A stretch of DNA of 64,000 bases from JALYUM01 sp036688685 (lineage in GTDB: Bacteria > Pseudomonadota > Gammaproteobacteria > Burkholderiales > Burkholderiaceae_D), in assembly GCF_036688685.1 (NCBI RefSeq), contig NZ_JAQQPS010000006.1, positions 186,001 to 250,000 on the forward strand, written 5' to 3'. The position numbers were made by a program, and so were the translations under genes. Below are positions 17,025 to 24,671 of this stretch, one piece after another. The notes under the pieces are model-generated. The model was given only the letters and a program-made list of their open reading frames with translations. It made no database searches and was not told the origin of the DNA. The stretch's first letter is position 1. Each line of letters starts with the position of its first letter.

Positions 17025-17630
17025 ATGGCCAAAGCATATCCATCCGAAACCTCCGACGTCCGCGCGAACATCCTTGCGGCGGGCCAGCGCATCATGTCCG
17101 GCAAGGGTTTCTCGGCCGTGGGATTGAACGAAATCCTGGCGGCGGCCAGTGTGCCCAAGGGCTCGTTTTACCATTATTTTGGTTCCAAGGACGCGTTCGG
17201 TGTAGCGCTGCTGGACAGCTATTTTGCTGCTTATCTCGCCGAGATGGACGAGGTGCTGGGGCAGTCCGGCGTGGCAGTGGCGCAGCGCCTGATGCAGTAT
17301 TTCGACAGCTGGCAGGCGAACCAGTCTTTTGCCGATTGCCAGGGCAAGTGCCTGGCAGTGAAACTGGCGGCGGAAGTGGCCGACCTGTCCGAAGCGATGC
17401 GCCTGGCGATCGACCACGGGACAGCGGGCATCGTTACCCGGCTGACGGCGGCGCTGGAGGCGGGCGTGCGCGACGGTTCGCTGGCCATCGATGGCAATGC
17501 GGCGCAGCTTGCTGCTACCTTGTACCAGCAGTGGCTGGGCGCCAGCGTGATGGTCAAGATCATGCGCAGTACCGCGCCGTTCGACGCGGCCCTGGCAGTC
17601 ACGCGCCGGCTTTTGCACTTGCAGCACTGA
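17025..17630 (+). CDS. TetR/AcrR-family regulator, NemR-like
   Basis: 201 residues. The N-terminal helix-turn-helix is clear (ILAAGQRIMSGKGFSAVGLN, then VPKGSFYHYFGSKDAF). The C-terminal ligand domain contains a single conserved Cys in FADCQGKCLA (two Cys, a CxxxC pair), matching NemR-type regulators that sense electrophiles through cysteine. It probably represses itself and the next gene through the two matching palindromes at 16990 and 17674. E. coli NemR responds to methylglyoxal, quinones and chlorine species; that sensing role is inferred from the family. Confidence 0.88.
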   Translation: MAKAYPSETSDVRANILAAGQRIMSGKGFSAVGLNEILAAASVPKGSFYHYFGSKDAFGVALLDSYFAAYLAEMDEVLGQSGVAVAQRLMQYFDSWQANQSFADCQGKCLAVKLAAEVADLSEAMRLAIDHGTAGIVTRLTAALEAGVRDGSLAIDGNAAQLAATLYQQWLGASVMVKIMRSTAPFDAALAVTRRLLHLQH

Positions 17631-17638
17631 TTTTTTCG

Positions 17639-17662
17639 GCACGCCATCCGGCGCGCTTTTTT
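17639..17662 (+). terminator. Terminator after the NemR-like gene
   Basis: GCACGCC (17639-17645) pairs with GGCGCGC (17650-17656) with one mismatch around ATCC and is followed by six T, directly after the regulator's stop. Confidence 0.6.
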
Positions 17663-17673
17663 GGGCCACGTTT

Positions 17674-17688
17674 TAGACGACCGGTCTA
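17674..17688 (+). promoter_or_regulatory. Second NemR-like operator, upstream of the DJ-1/PfpI gene
   Basis: TAGACGACCGGTCTA differs by one base from the site at 16990. It ends 30 bases before the ATG of the DJ-1/PfpI gene, well placed to overlap its promoter. Confidence 0.75.
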
Positions 17689-17718
17689 TTTATTTTGAAT
17701 AATTGAGGAGCACTACCC

Positions 17719-18399
17719 ATGAAAATCCTGATGATCCTGACGTCCCACGACCAACTCGGCAGCACCGGCCGTAAGACCGGCTTCTGGCTGGAAGAGCTGG
17801 CAGCACCCTACTACGCGTTCAAGGACGCTGGCGCCGAGATCGTGCTGGCGTCGCCATTGGGCGGCCAGCCGCCGCTCGATCCGAAGAGCGACGAGCCGTC
17901 CTCGCAAACCGAGGCCACGGTACGTTTCAAGGCCGACGCCGCAGCCAATGTTCAGCTGGCCAACACGGTGCGTCTCGACAGCGTGTCGCAAGCCGATTTC
18001 GACACCGTGTTTTATCCGGGTGGCCACGGCCCGCTGTGGGATCTGGCCGAAGATGCGTCCTCGATCGCGCTGATCGAAGCGTTCCTGGCGGCGCACAAGC
18101 CGGTGGCGCTGGTGTGCCACGCACCGGGTGTGCTGCGCCACGTAAAAAATCCGGATGGCTCGCCGCTGGTGCAGGGCAAGCAGGTTACCGGATTCACGAA
18201 TAGCGAAGAAGAAGCGGTCGGCTTGACGGACATCGTGCCGTTCCTGGTGGAAGATGAACTGAAGGCCAAGGGCGGCATTTTTTCGCGCACCGATGACTGG
18301 GGCGTGCATGTCGTCACCGACGGTTTGCTGACCACTGGCCAGAACCCTGGGTCGTCGACGGCGGCGGCAGAAAAACTGTTGCAGCAATTGCAGAAATAA
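17719..18399 (+). CDS. DJ-1/PfpI-family protein (type 1 glutamine amidotransferase-like)
   Basis: 226 residues. The fold is recognisable from the opening KILMILTSHD, YPGGHGPLWDLAED and the nucleophile elbow ALVCHAPGVL with the catalytic Cys; a Glu after KTGFWLEELAAPY supplies the typical acid. This is the branch containing Hsp31-like glyoxalase III and stress chaperones. Control by a NemR-type operator fits detoxification of methylglyoxal or other electrophiles in the cytoplasm. A good ribosome site (GAGGAG) precedes the ATG. Confidence 0.88.
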   Translation: MKILMILTSHDQLGSTGRKTGFWLEELAAPYYAFKDAGAEIVLASPLGGQPPLDPKSDEPSSQTEATVRFKADAAANVQLANTVRLDSVSQADFDTVFYPGGHGPLWDLAEDASSIALIEAFLAAHKPVALVCHAPGVLRHVKNPDGSPLVQGKQVTGFTNSEEEAVGLTDIVPFLVEDELKAKGGIFSRTDDWGVHVVTDGLLTTGQNPGSSTAAAEKLLQQLQK

Positions 18400-18408
18400 A
18401 TAAAAAAG

Positions 18409-18433
18409 GCAGCCTGAACCGGCTGCTTTTTTT
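18409..18433 (+). terminator. Terminator after the DJ-1/PfpI gene
   Basis: GCAGCC (18409-18414) pairs with GGCTGC (18421-18426) around TGAACC and is followed by seven T, ten bases after the stop. Confidence 0.75.
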
Positions 18434-18450
18434 CGCATAAAATTGATGCC

Positions 18451-19008
18451 ATGCAAAACACGGCACTCATCCTCATCGACATGCAACACGGTATGCAGAC
18501 CTGGCGGCCTGCATACCGCAACAACCCGGGCGCAGAGGCGCAGATGGCGGCGCTGCTGCACGCCTGGCGCGGCGCTGGCCTGCCGGTGGTGCACGTGCGC
18601 CACATCAGCCGTGATCCCACTTCCGTATTCGCACCCGGTCAGCCCGGCGCGGCATTCCAACCCGCGTTCGCGCCATTGCCGCTTGAACACGTCGTCGAAA
18701 AAAATGTCCCCGATGCATTCATCCAGAGTGGCCTGGAGCGCTGGTTGCACGTGCGCGCCATTCGCGATGTCGTCATCGTCGGCGTGGCCACCAACAACTC
18801 GGTCGAATCGACCGCCCGCTCGGCCGGCAACCTGGGGTTGATTGCAACCGTGGTGGCCGATGCGACCTACGCGTACGCCCAGGCCGACTATGCCGGCGTC
18901 GAGCGCAGCGCGGAAGACGTGCACTCGATGTCGCTGTCGAATTTGAACGGTGAATATGCCACAGTGCGCAGCAGCGCGGACGTGCTGCGGGCGTTAAAAC
19001 AAGGCTAG
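18451..19008 (+). CDS. Isochorismatase-fold (cysteine hydrolase-like) protein with Ser at the Cys position
   Basis: 185 residues. Motifs: LILIDMQHGM with the catalytic Asp, VVHVRHISRD, VEKNVPDAF with the catalytic Lys, and VGVATNNSVESTARSAGNLG. In cysteine hydrolases of this fold the last motif carries Cys where this protein has Ser, so a hydrolase using Cys is not supported. It may be an active variant with a Ser nucleophile, another subfamily, or a non-catalytic relative. It follows the terminator of the DJ-1 gene and appears to be transcribed alone. Confidence 0.8.
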   Translation: MQNTALILIDMQHGMQTWRPAYRNNPGAEAQMAALLHAWRGAGLPVVHVRHISRDPTSVFAPGQPGAAFQPAFAPLPLEHVVEKNVPDAFIQSGLERWLHVRAIRDVVIVGVATNNSVESTARSAGNLGLIATVVADATYAYAQADYAGVERSAEDVHSMSLSNLNGEYATVRSSADVLRALKQG

Positions 19009-19361
19009 TCGCCGTGCACGACGCCATCCCAGCCTGGCGGCGCCGCGTTGCCGGGCCAGCGCGCATCGACCTGCGGCATCTTCGCGCACAGGGATGCCAT
19101 CACAAACCAACCGCTCGGCACGGCCCGACACTCCCAGCGCAGCTGACCGCGGTGGCCGATCTGGTCCCAGGCCACACCGACGTCGGTTGGCGCCGGCAAG
19201 CGGGTGCGTGCGCGATCCGGCGCGCTAAATGACGATCCATCGCTTGCCTGCGCAGTCCATGGCGCGACGACAGCGTGCGCATCCGTCGCAACGGGCGGCG
19301 ACGCACCCGCCATGCCAGCAACCAGCGCCAGCGCGCCCAGGCTTTTCATCCGTACTGACAT
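19005..19361 (-). CDS. Small secreted protein, unknown function
   Basis: About 118 residues from the ATG at 19361 (ATG 19367 or 19349 also possible). The N-terminus MSVRMKSLGALALVAGMAGA is a good signal peptide. The mature part carries two Cys (WECRAV, SLCAKM) and many Trp/Pro, but no family is recognised. It overlaps the isochorismatase-fold gene end by 4 bases in convergent orientation. The frame upstream of the start runs through the palindromic element at 19407 and is not considered coding. Confidence 0.55.
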   Translation of the reverse strand: MSVRMKSLGALALVAGMAGASPPVATDAHAVVAPWTAQASDGSSFSAPDRARTRLPAPTDVGVAWDQIGHRGQLRWECRAVPSGWFVMASLCAKMPQVDARWPGNAAPPGWDGVVHGD

Positions 19362-19406
19362 GCCCATCCAGCTTACTCCACACGCCGAAAATACCAAAAA
19401 ACATTG

Positions 19407-19512
19407 CCCAAAAATTAGGGTCAGAGTCAAATTAATCAGCAATTTTATGAAATCGAAGCGTTCGCGATTCACAAAATTACCAAACAATTCTACTCTGACC
19501 CTAATTGTTGGG
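19407..19512. repeat. 106-bp palindromic (REP/MITE-like) element
   Basis: The arms 19407-19427 and 19492-19512 are inverted copies matching at 20 of 21 bases, with the core TTAGGGTCAGAGT. Inside, AATTTTATGAAATCG (19440-19454 region) and CGCGATTCACAAAATT form a second imperfect hairpin. The element is AT-rich in a GC-rich background and lies upstream of the small secreted protein gene. No coding capacity of its own is seen. Confidence 0.65.
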
Positions 19513-19532
19513 TAAGAACTTTGGGGCAATGA

Positions 19533-19937
19533 TTAGTGGATGATGGTGGCTTTTTCGTGCATCGCCGGTGCGATGCTGGCGGTGCTGCGGACGGTGGTGA
19601 CGTCGGCGGGGGTGACGGCGGCGGCCTTGTTGCCCCAGGCGGCGCGGACGTAGGTGATGATCGTTGCCAGTTTTTCATCGTCCAGCGACCCGCCAAATGC
19701 CGGCATGCCTGCACGACCTTTGAGGATCGTGGCGATGACAATGGTTGGATCGCCCTGGGCGAAGACATTGCCTTTCAAGGCAGGAAACGCGCCGGGGATG
19801 CCGAGGCCGGTGGCCTGGTGGCAGGCGGCGCAGTTTTTGGCGAACAAGGTCTTGCCGTCCAGCGCTTGCGCCTGCACGACCGATGCAGCCAGCGTCAAGG
19901 CCAGCGCGGTCAGCGTCAGTTTTAACGTCGGGTTCAT
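19533..19937 (-). CDS. Periplasmic c-type cytochrome (electron acceptor of the amine oxidase)
   Basis: 134 residues. Signal peptide to about residue 24 (SVVQAQ), then a class I monohaem cytochrome c: CAACH haem site, and GMPAFGG supplying the axial Met. ATG 19937 overlaps the stop of the flavin amine oxidase (ATGA), so the two are translationally coupled. Coupling to a Tat-exported flavoenzyme suggests that it takes electrons from that enzyme in the periplasm, as the cytochrome CycN does for nicotine dehydrogenase NicA2. Confidence 0.88.
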   Translation of the reverse strand: MNPTLKLTLTALALTLAASVVQAQALDGKTLFAKNCAACHQATGLGIPGAFPALKGNVFAQGDPTIVIATILKGRAGMPAFGGSLDDEKLATIITYVRAAWGNKAAAVTPADVTTVRSTASIAPAMHEKATIIH

Positions 19938-21562
19938 GCTGCGGCTCCCTGCGTGCTCAGGCGTTGGTGGATGCGCTCCATCTGCTGCCACGCCGATTCG
20001 ATGGCGCCGGCTTGCCAGCCGCCCAGGTAGCTCATGTGCTCGCCTGCCAGCAAGGTGCGCTGCTCGCCTTCGACCAGCACCGGATAGGCTTGCGCGCGCG
20101 CCTCCTCGCTCCATTCGGCCCAGCCGCCCATATTGTATTTGACCAGGTGCCACGCCACCGAGAACGAGGATTCGTAGTTCTTCCGATACGCGCCCGGGAA
20201 GATCTTTTCGCCCGCCGCCACGGCATACTCGGCCCGTTCGGCCGGCGACAAGGCCGACAGTTCGGCCGCATCGGCGCCAAAGCTATAGTAGCCGAGCAAG
20301 GTGCCCTTCTTGCCTTGCCAATTCCCGGAAGGCAGCGAGATCAGGTTGATGCCCTTGGTATCGGTATAGACGTGGCCGCCATAGATCTGGTCATCCTCTT
20401 CCCAGAAGCGACGCCCCATCTGCAGGCCGATCTTGCACACCGGCGCGTATGCCGCGGCGGCCAGTGCCGTCTTGAACTTGGGTGAGAAATCGGCGTCGAC
20501 CATGCGCAGCACGGACAGCGGCATGGCGCACAGGCAGAAGTCGCCCTTGACCACCGACATGGCGCCCGTATGCGTATCCTTGACGGTGACTTCCACCCCA
20601 TTCGGCAGGTTGCGCAACTTCTGCACTTCGCTGTGATATTTGATCATCTTGCCGACGCGCTTCTCGAACGCCTTGGCGATCGCATCCATGCCGCCGACCG
20701 GCTGCAACATCGTCGATTGCTGCGTGAATTCGTGCACCGAATGATAGAAATGGCCCAGTTTCGATTCCAGCAAGCCGGAAAACGCCAGCGGATCGGACGG
20801 CACCCCCGGGCCAGGCTGCATGCCCGCCCCCGGATTCACCTTGAAGCCGCGCCCCTCGGTACCGCGATACGTCAAATCCTTTTTCGACAGGTAACCTTCA
20901 CCGACCAGGTAATCGATCAGCAAATCCTTGTCGGTCGCATTCACCTGCTGGTCCATGACGCCACTTTTCAGGCTCTTGGCCAGCAACTCGTCGACGTAGC
21001 CGCGCATGTCGGCCTTGACTTCGAACTGGCGCAGGCGCTTGCCTTTCAATGGTCCGGCGGCATTGTCGTTGTAGATGTAGGCCGCATCGTTATCGTTATT
21101 AAACAGTTCCAGCGGCACACCGAAGGCGCTGGTGTAGTGCAAGGTCGAGCGATGGTTGAACGGAATGCGCCACGGGCCAAAATTGATGTACTGGCCGCGG
21201 TCGAAATTGCACACCTGCTTCGCGCCGCCCAGTTCTTCCAGCACGGTGCCGCTGCGCGCCGTCTGGCAGCGACCGCCGGCGAAATCGCGCGCTTCCAGCA
21301 CTTTGCAGGTGTAGCCCAGTTTGCTTAATTCATAGGCCGCCGTCATGCCAGCCAGGCCCGCGCCGAGGATGACCACGGTTTTACCTTTGCCACTGCCGGA
21401 AAGCATCGGCGGTGCATCGCGGGTCGACGCGATGTCCATGCCCCAGGCTTTCATACTGGCCAATAAGAACCCGCTGCCGCCGACGGCGAGCGCTTTACCG
21501 AGGAAATCACGGCGGGTGGGAATACCTGAAGAGTGAAGCGGAATGGCGGGCGTCTTGATCAT
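19934..21562 (-). CDS. Tat-exported flavin monoamine oxidase/dehydrogenase
   Basis: 542 residues. A twin-arginine signal (PTRRDFLGKAL, then a hydrophobic stretch) is followed by the FAD dinucleotide fold VVILGAGLAGMTAAYEL, the EARDFAGGRC region and the C-terminal FAD motif GEHMSYLGGWQAGAIESA. This is the flavin amine oxidase superfamily (MAO, L-amino acid oxidase, NicA2). It acts in the periplasm on an unknown amine. The coupled cytochrome c gene suggests a dehydrogenase passing electrons to cytochrome c rather than to oxygen. The substrate cannot be read from the sequence. Confidence 0.9.
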   Translation of the reverse strand: MIKTPAIPLHSSGIPTRRDFLGKALAVGGSGFLLASMKAWGMDIASTRDAPPMLSGSGKGKTVVILGAGLAGMTAAYELSKLGYTCKVLEARDFAGGRCQTARSGTVLEELGGAKQVCNFDRGQYINFGPWRIPFNHRSTLHYTSAFGVPLELFNNDNDAAYIYNDNAAGPLKGKRLRQFEVKADMRGYVDELLAKSLKSGVMDQQVNATDKDLLIDYLVGEGYLSKKDLTYRGTEGRGFKVNPGAGMQPGPGVPSDPLAFSGLLESKLGHFYHSVHEFTQQSTMLQPVGGMDAIAKAFEKRVGKMIKYHSEVQKLRNLPNGVEVTVKDTHTGAMSVVKGDFCLCAMPLSVLRMVDADFSPKFKTALAAAAYAPVCKIGLQMGRRFWEEDDQIYGGHVYTDTKGINLISLPSGNWQGKKGTLLGYYSFGADAAELSALSPAERAEYAVAAGEKIFPGAYRKNYESSFSVAWHLVKYNMGGWAEWSEEARAQAYPVLVEGEQRTLLAGEHMSYLGGWQAGAIESAWQQMERIHQRLSTQGAAA

Positions 21563-21838
21563 GATTACCTGGACGAAGTGAAGGAAGGTTCAAGTATTCG
21601 TTCAGCAAGACGCATGCCATGGCTTGTTGCCCGGGCACACCCCGGCCTGCACTGTGGCGGTGCGGTTTTTTCGTCAGAAAATGGTGCAAACTGCATAACG
21701 ATATGAAAAACGCGACATTCGCATGCTGCGCTTCATCTGGCGCCGCGCTGCTGTGTTTACCCGGCCTGCGGTGCGCCGCCTCCAAGTGCCTGAATGCTAA
21801 GGTGGGCCAAACGATCAACACGCGGATGAGGCAAACAA

Positions 21839-23623
21839 ATGGGTCAAACAGTCGGTGATTTTTTTGTCGGGCGCCTGCTTGAATGGGGCGTGCGCCGCAT
21901 CTACGGCTATCCGGGCGACGGCATCAACGGGGTCATCGGCGCGCTCGACCGGCTGGAAGGCAAAATCGAATTCATCCAGGTGCGCCATGAAGAAATGGCG
22001 GCCTTCATGGCGGCCGCGCACGCCAAGTTCACGGGAGAATTGGGCGTGTGCCTGTCCACCGGCGGCCCCGGCGCCACCCACATGCTGACCGGCCTGTACG
22101 ACGCCAAGCTCGACCACATGCCGGTGCTGGCCATCTGCGGCCAGGCCGCGCGCAGCATCCGCGGCGCCCACTACCAGCAAGAAATCAACCTCGACCGCGC
22201 GTTTGCCGACGTGGCCGAATATGTCCAGGAAGTGGCCGTGCCCAGCCAGGTGCGGCACGTGCTCGACCGCGCCATTCGCATTGCCGTGTCGCGGCGCGGC
22301 GTGGGCGTGGTGATCCTGCCCAACGACTTGCAGGAACTGCCGTACGAAGATCCGCCGCGCGAGCATGGCAGCGTCTTTTCCGGCACCGGCTACAGCCTGC
22401 CCAAAATCGTGCCGTTCGAGGCCGACCTGCAGCGCGCCGCAGACGTTCTCAACGCGGGCACGAAAGTCGCGATCCTGGTCGGCGCCGGCGCGCAGAACGC
22501 GCTCAGCGAAATCATCGGTGTGGCGAACAAGCTGCAGGCGGGCCTGGCCAAGGCGCTGCTGGGCAAGGCGGCCGTGCCCGACGACATTGCCTGGGTTACC
22601 GGTTCGATCGGCATTCTCGGCACCAGGGCCAGCTGGGACATGATGAACGCGTGCGATACCTTGCTGATGATCGGCACCGCCTTCCCGTACGCCGAATTCC
22701 TGCCCAAGGAAGGCCAGGCGCGCTGCGTGCAGATCGACATCGATGCGGCCATGCTCAGCATCCGCTATCCGGCCGAGGTCAACCTGCACGGCGACAGCGC
22801 GCTGACGCTGGCCGCCCTGCTGCCCCTGCTCGAACAAAAAACCGATGCCACCTGGCGCGACCAGATCGTCGCCTCCATGCTCGACTGGTGGAAAGTCGCC
22901 GAAGCGCGCGCCATGCAGCACGCCAACCCGATCAATCCGCAGCGCGTGGCATGGGAACTGTCGCCGCGCCTGCCGGCCAACGCCATCATCACCAGCGACT
23001 CCGGCTCGTGCGCCAACTGGTACGCGCGCGACGTCAAAATCCGGCGCGGCATGCTGTGCTCACTTTCCGGCGGCCTGGCCTCGATGGGCGCGGCCGTGCC
23101 CTACGCCATCGCCGCCAAGTTCGCGCACCCGGCGCGCAGCGTGGTCGGCATGGTAGGCGACGGCGCCATGCAGATGAGTAATATGGCCGAGATGATCACG
23201 GTGGCCAAGTACTGGCAAGGCTGGGAAAATCCCACCCTGATCATCTGCGTGTTCAACAACGAAGACCTGAACCAGGTAACGTGGGAACAGCGCATCATGG
23301 AAGGCAATCCGAAATTCGAGGCGTCGCAGCGCATCCCGAATGTGCCGTATCACCAGTTTGCCGAAATGATCGGCCTGGTCGGCATCTATTGCGACAAGGA
23401 CGAGGACGTGGCCTCGGCGTGGGAGCGCGCGTTTGCCGCCGGGCGCCCGGTCATCCTCGAATTCAAGACCGACCCGGAAGTACCGCCGCTGCCCTCGCAC
23501 ATCACCTTCGAGCAGGCGAAACAGTTCATGACCAGCGCGCTCAAGGGCGACCCGAGCGAAGGGTCAATGCTGCTGGGCGCGGCCAAGCAACTGCTGAGCA
23601 GCATCTTGCCGCATAAATCCTAG
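21839..23623 (+). CDS. Thiamine-diphosphate enzyme, pyruvate oxidase / acetolactate synthase-like
   Basis: 594 residues with the three-domain TPP architecture: N-terminal PYR domain with the catalytic Glu in VRHEEMAAFMA and the LSTGGPGATH loop, a central domain (VAILVGAGAQNA), and a C-terminal PP domain with the metal/TPP motif starting VGDGAMQMSNMAEM and ending NNEDLNQ. It resembles YdaP/PoxB-type pyruvate oxidases more than biosynthetic acetolactate synthase, and no small regulatory subunit gene follows. The C-terminus lacks an evident lipid-binding amphipathic helix as in E. coli PoxB. Transcribed alone, divergent from the amine oxidase operon. Confidence 0.85.
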   Translation: MGQTVGDFFVGRLLEWGVRRIYGYPGDGINGVIGALDRLEGKIEFIQVRHEEMAAFMAAAHAKFTGELGVCLSTGGPGATHMLTGLYDAKLDHMPVLAICGQAARSIRGAHYQQEINLDRAFADVAEYVQEVAVPSQVRHVLDRAIRIAVSRRGVGVVILPNDLQELPYEDPPREHGSVFSGTGYSLPKIVPFEADLQRAADVLNAGTKVAILVGAGAQNALSEIIGVANKLQAGLAKALLGKAAVPDDIAWVTGSIGILGTRASWDMMNACDTLLMIGTAFPYAEFLPKEGQARCVQIDIDAAMLSIRYPAEVNLHGDSALTLAALLPLLEQKTDATWRDQIVASMLDWWKVAEARAMQHANPINPQRVAWELSPRLPANAIITSDSGSCANWYARDVKIRRGMLCSLSGGLASMGAAVPYAIAAKFAHPARSVVGMVGDGAMQMSNMAEMITVAKYWQGWENPTLIICVFNNEDLNQVTWEQRIMEGNPKFEASQRIPNVPYHQFAEMIGLVGIYCDKDEDVASAWERAFAAGRPVILEFKTDPEVPPLPSHITFEQAKQFMTSALKGDPSEGSMLLGAAKQLLSSILPHKS

Positions 23624-23683
23624 CTTTCCCACGTATCAAGCTGGCCCGCCAGAGGCCCGGTTTGTTGCATCACACTGATATGC

Positions 23684-23712
23684 GCCCATGCCTGCATGTG
23701 CCAGGCATGGGC
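23684..23712. repeat. Perfect 11-bp inverted repeat (hairpin) before the SDR gene
   Basis: GCCCATGCCTG (23684-23694) and CAGGCATGGGC (23702-23712) are exact inverted copies around a 7-base loop. No T-tract follows, so a standard terminator is unlikely on the plus strand. It lies in the 174-base gap between the TPP enzyme and the SDR gene. Confidence 0.5.
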
Positions 23713-23797
23713 GGCACTGTCCTACATGTTGCCGGCGCGAAAGACGATGTTGCGATGATGAAGCGCGCAGTATGCTGGTATTTTTCCAGGAGGCAAT

Positions 23798-24532
23798 ATG
23801 TCGCGTCAATTCAAATCACTGTCGGGCCAGGTCATCGTCATTACCGGCGCCACCAGCTGCATCGGTCTGAGCACGGCGCGCATGTTGGCCAAACGCGGCG
23901 CCGCGCTGGTGCTGGCGGCCAGCCATGTCAGCACGCTCGACCGCCTGGCCGGTGAAATCCGCCAGGACGGCGGGAGCGTGCTGGCCGTGCCCGTCGATGT
24001 CACCGCCCTCGACCAGGTGCAAGCGCTCGGTCACAGCGCGATCCGGTATTTTGGCCGCATCGATACCTGGATCAACGCCGGCATGGCGATGGACGACCTC
24101 GACGACGTCAAGCCGGCCCCGGTCGCGGCACGCCTGTTCAGCGCCCACTACTGGGGCGCCAACCACGGCGCGCGCGTGGCGCGCAACCTGATGGCGCAGC
24201 AAGGCGGCAAGATCATCAACCTCGACTCCGATGCCTGCGCCCGCCATGGCGTCAAGGGTTTGACCGATACACTACGTGCCGATCTCGAAACCGATGGCGT
24301 GCCGATCGCAGTCACGCTGGTGCACGCCGCCGGCCGCAACGACATGCACAACGCGCCGCGCCTGGTGGCCGAAGCGATCCTGCGCGCGGCGCAACATGCG
24401 CAACGCGACATCGTGGTCAGTGGCGCGACCCCCATGCCGGCGCGTGGCGTCAGCACCAGCACGCCCGGCTTGCTCGAACGGGTGCGGGAAATACTCGCGC
24501 TGCGCCATACGCACAAAGCCTCGCACACCTGA
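23798..24532 (+). CDS. Short-chain dehydrogenase/reductase-like protein lacking the catalytic Tyr-Lys
   Basis: 244 residues. The NAD(P) fold is intact (VIVITGATSCIGLSTARML) and the NAG motif appears shortened as TWINAGM. Around the expected active site, KIINLDSDACARHGVKGLTD lines up with the usual YSAAKHAVKGLTD, with the catalytic Tyr replaced by Asp, the Lys by Arg, and about ten residues missing after the Ser strand. Reductase activity is therefore doubtful. A strong AGGAGG precedes the ATG and the frame is otherwise intact, so it may be a pseudoenzyme rather than a decayed gene. Confidence 0.8.
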   Translation: MSRQFKSLSGQVIVITGATSCIGLSTARMLAKRGAALVLAASHVSTLDRLAGEIRQDGGSVLAVPVDVTALDQVQALGHSAIRYFGRIDTWINAGMAMDDLDDVKPAPVAARLFSAHYWGANHGARVARNLMAQQGGKIINLDSDACARHGVKGLTDTLRADLETDGVPIAVTLVHAAGRNDMHNAPRLVAEAILRAAQHAQRDIVVSGATPMPARGVSTSTPGLLERVREILALRHTHKASHT

Positions 24533-24591
24533 TGTGACCCGCCGCGCTAGCCGGGCTGGCGCGGCCCTAAAATGGCACTTGTCCGGGGTAC

Positions 24592-24605
24592 TTGATCCAC
24601 ATCAA
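24592..24605 (+). promoter_or_regulatory. FNR-type site upstream of ompW
   Basis: TTGATCCACATCAA is a perfect match to the FNR consensus TTGAT-N4-ATCAA. It is 67 bases upstream of the ompW ATG. Confidence 0.7.
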
Positions 24606-24613
24606 TGATTTTT

Positions 24614-24627
24614 ATGATGTGAATCAA
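24614..24627 (+). promoter_or_regulatory. Second FNR-like site upstream of ompW
   Basis: ATGATGTGAATCAA matches TTGAT-N4-ATCAA at 9 of 10 specified bases. It is centred 22 bases after the first site, that is two helical turns. Confidence 0.55.
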
Positions 24628-24671
24628 TAAACTTCTCTTCGTTAAATACCAAAACGAAGAAAGGCAACACC

